From NCBI GenBank assembly GCA_903930515.1, contig CAIYYW010000229.1, forward strand, positions 1 to 5,408: a DNA stretch of 5,408 nucleotides. The letters run 5' to 3'. Source of the DNA: an uncultured delta proteobacterium (GTDB taxonomy: Bacteria > RBG-13-61-14 > DRUE01). The notes beneath the pieces are model-generated. The model made no database searches. It had not been told where the DNA came from and saw only the letters and a list, made by a program, of their open reading frames with translations. Positions 5,081-5,408 of this stretch are shown here, piece by piece; within the stretch, counting starts at the first letter, position 1; the number at the start of each line of letters is the position of its first letter. The position numbers were made by a program, and so were the translations under genes.

Positions 5081-5356
5081 ATGCTGAAAAAGATCGGGAT
5101 TGTTCTGGCCGGAGAGATGGTTCTGGCGGCCGCCCTGTTCGGCCTGTTCCAGTTGCAAAAGGATCGGGAGAAGGGCGAGTTGATCCTTAGGTCCAATATG
5201 ATGGCGATGTTTTACGCCAACCCTTCCCCGGAATCGGCCCAACAACCGGAAACGCCCTCCCGCAACCAGGACCCCTCAATCATAAAATTAGATCCCCAAG
5301 CCCCCAGAAAAATCGCCGTGGAGAGAAGAAAATGGAACCAAAACCAAAAATCCTGA
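5081..5356 (+). CDS. Small membrane-anchored protein of unknown function
   Basis: I do not recognise a family. The 91-residue product starts MLKK and has one hydrophobic segment (about residues 5-25), interrupted by E12. It is therefore probably a single-pass inner-membrane protein or carries an uncleaved signal anchor; there is no lipobox. Next comes a charged stretch, KDREKGELILR, then a P/Q/N-rich low-complexity region (about 47-76) and a basic tail ending QNQKS. By the positive-inside rule the tail would lie in the periplasm. The start ATG at 5081 is supported by the short basic N-terminus, but there is no ribosome-binding site, and the promoter predicts a transcript starting at the ATG. 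An ATG at residue 13 would cut the hydrophobic segment. The last 25 nt overlap the response regulator gene, so the two are probably translated from one mRNA and may work together (inference). Confidence 0.65.
   Translation: MLKKIGIVLAGEMVLAAALFGLFQLQKDREKGELILRSNMMAMFYANPSPESAQQPETPSRNQDPSIIKLDPQAPRKIAVERRKWNQNQKS
5320..5325 (+). promoter_or_regulatory. Ribosome-binding site of the response regulator
   Basis: GGAGAG lies six bases before the ATG at 5332, inside the coding region of the small protein. This good match fixes the start of the response regulator and supports coupled translation. Confidence 0.7.
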
Positions 5357-5408
5357 TCGCCGATGATATGGACACCTTTCTCAAACTGGAGAAAATGCTC
5401 CTGGAACA
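5332..5408 (+). CDS. Response regulator receiver domain, N-terminus (3' truncated)
   Basis: Only the first 25 codons are inside the window. They read as the opening of a CheY-like receiver domain: the first beta-strand KILIADD (residues 6-12) with the acidic pair D11/D12 that helps bind Mg2+, then a helix with FLKLEKMLLE. The phosphoacceptor aspartate and any output domain lie beyond the right edge, so whether it is a stand-alone receiver, a DNA-binding regulator or an enzyme cannot be told. It overlaps the small membrane-protein gene by 25 nt and is in another frame. No sensor kinase is visible next to it. Confidence 0.75.
   Translation, partial: MEPKPKILIADDMDTFLKLEKMLLE

Overview
The window reads as chromosome of an uncultured, probably Gram-negative bacterium. 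Coding regions are GC-rich and strongly biased. Promoters match the sigma-70 consensus, and one gene has a signal-peptidase-II lipoprotein signal. I cannot assign a phylum from the sequence. TGA serves as a normal stop codon: two recognisable genes end with it at typical family positions.

Layout. (1) Positions 1-2368, plus strand: the tail of a GAF-domain protein, then a membrane-anchored family-2 glycosyltransferase of the dolichol-phosphate-mannose-synthase type, then a fold-type-III PLP enzyme of the D-threonine aldolase / D-serine dehydratase family. The last two overlap by 20 nt and look like one transcription unit. (2) Positions 2379-3740, minus strand, convergent with the first block: a lipoprotein phosphodiesterase of the alkaline phosphatase superfamily, with complete metal ligands. 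It probably starts at TTG. (3) Positions 3741-4239: AT-rich intergenic DNA. It holds the probable promoter and a structured leader of the lipoprotein gene, with an intrinsic terminator placed before that gene's start codon. It also holds the terminator of the next gene. (4) Positions 4240-4560, minus strand: a divergent thioredoxin (WCAPC) with its own near-consensus promoter. (5) Positions 4631-5043: a second gene-poor stretch with DnaA-box-like sites beside an AT-rich tract, inverted repeats, and a protein-like minus-strand frame broken only by TGA codons. (6) Positions 5044-5408, plus strand: a good promoter whose predicted transcript begins at or next to the ATG of a small membrane-anchored protein, overlapped by the start of a response regulator that runs off the window.

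The genes do not form one obvious known system. The most notable signals are regulatory: a candidate transcription attenuator ahead of the lipoprotein phosphodiesterase, and a possible leaderless mRNA for the small protein that precedes the response regulator. The degenerate-looking block between the thioredoxin and the small protein is the least explained part.
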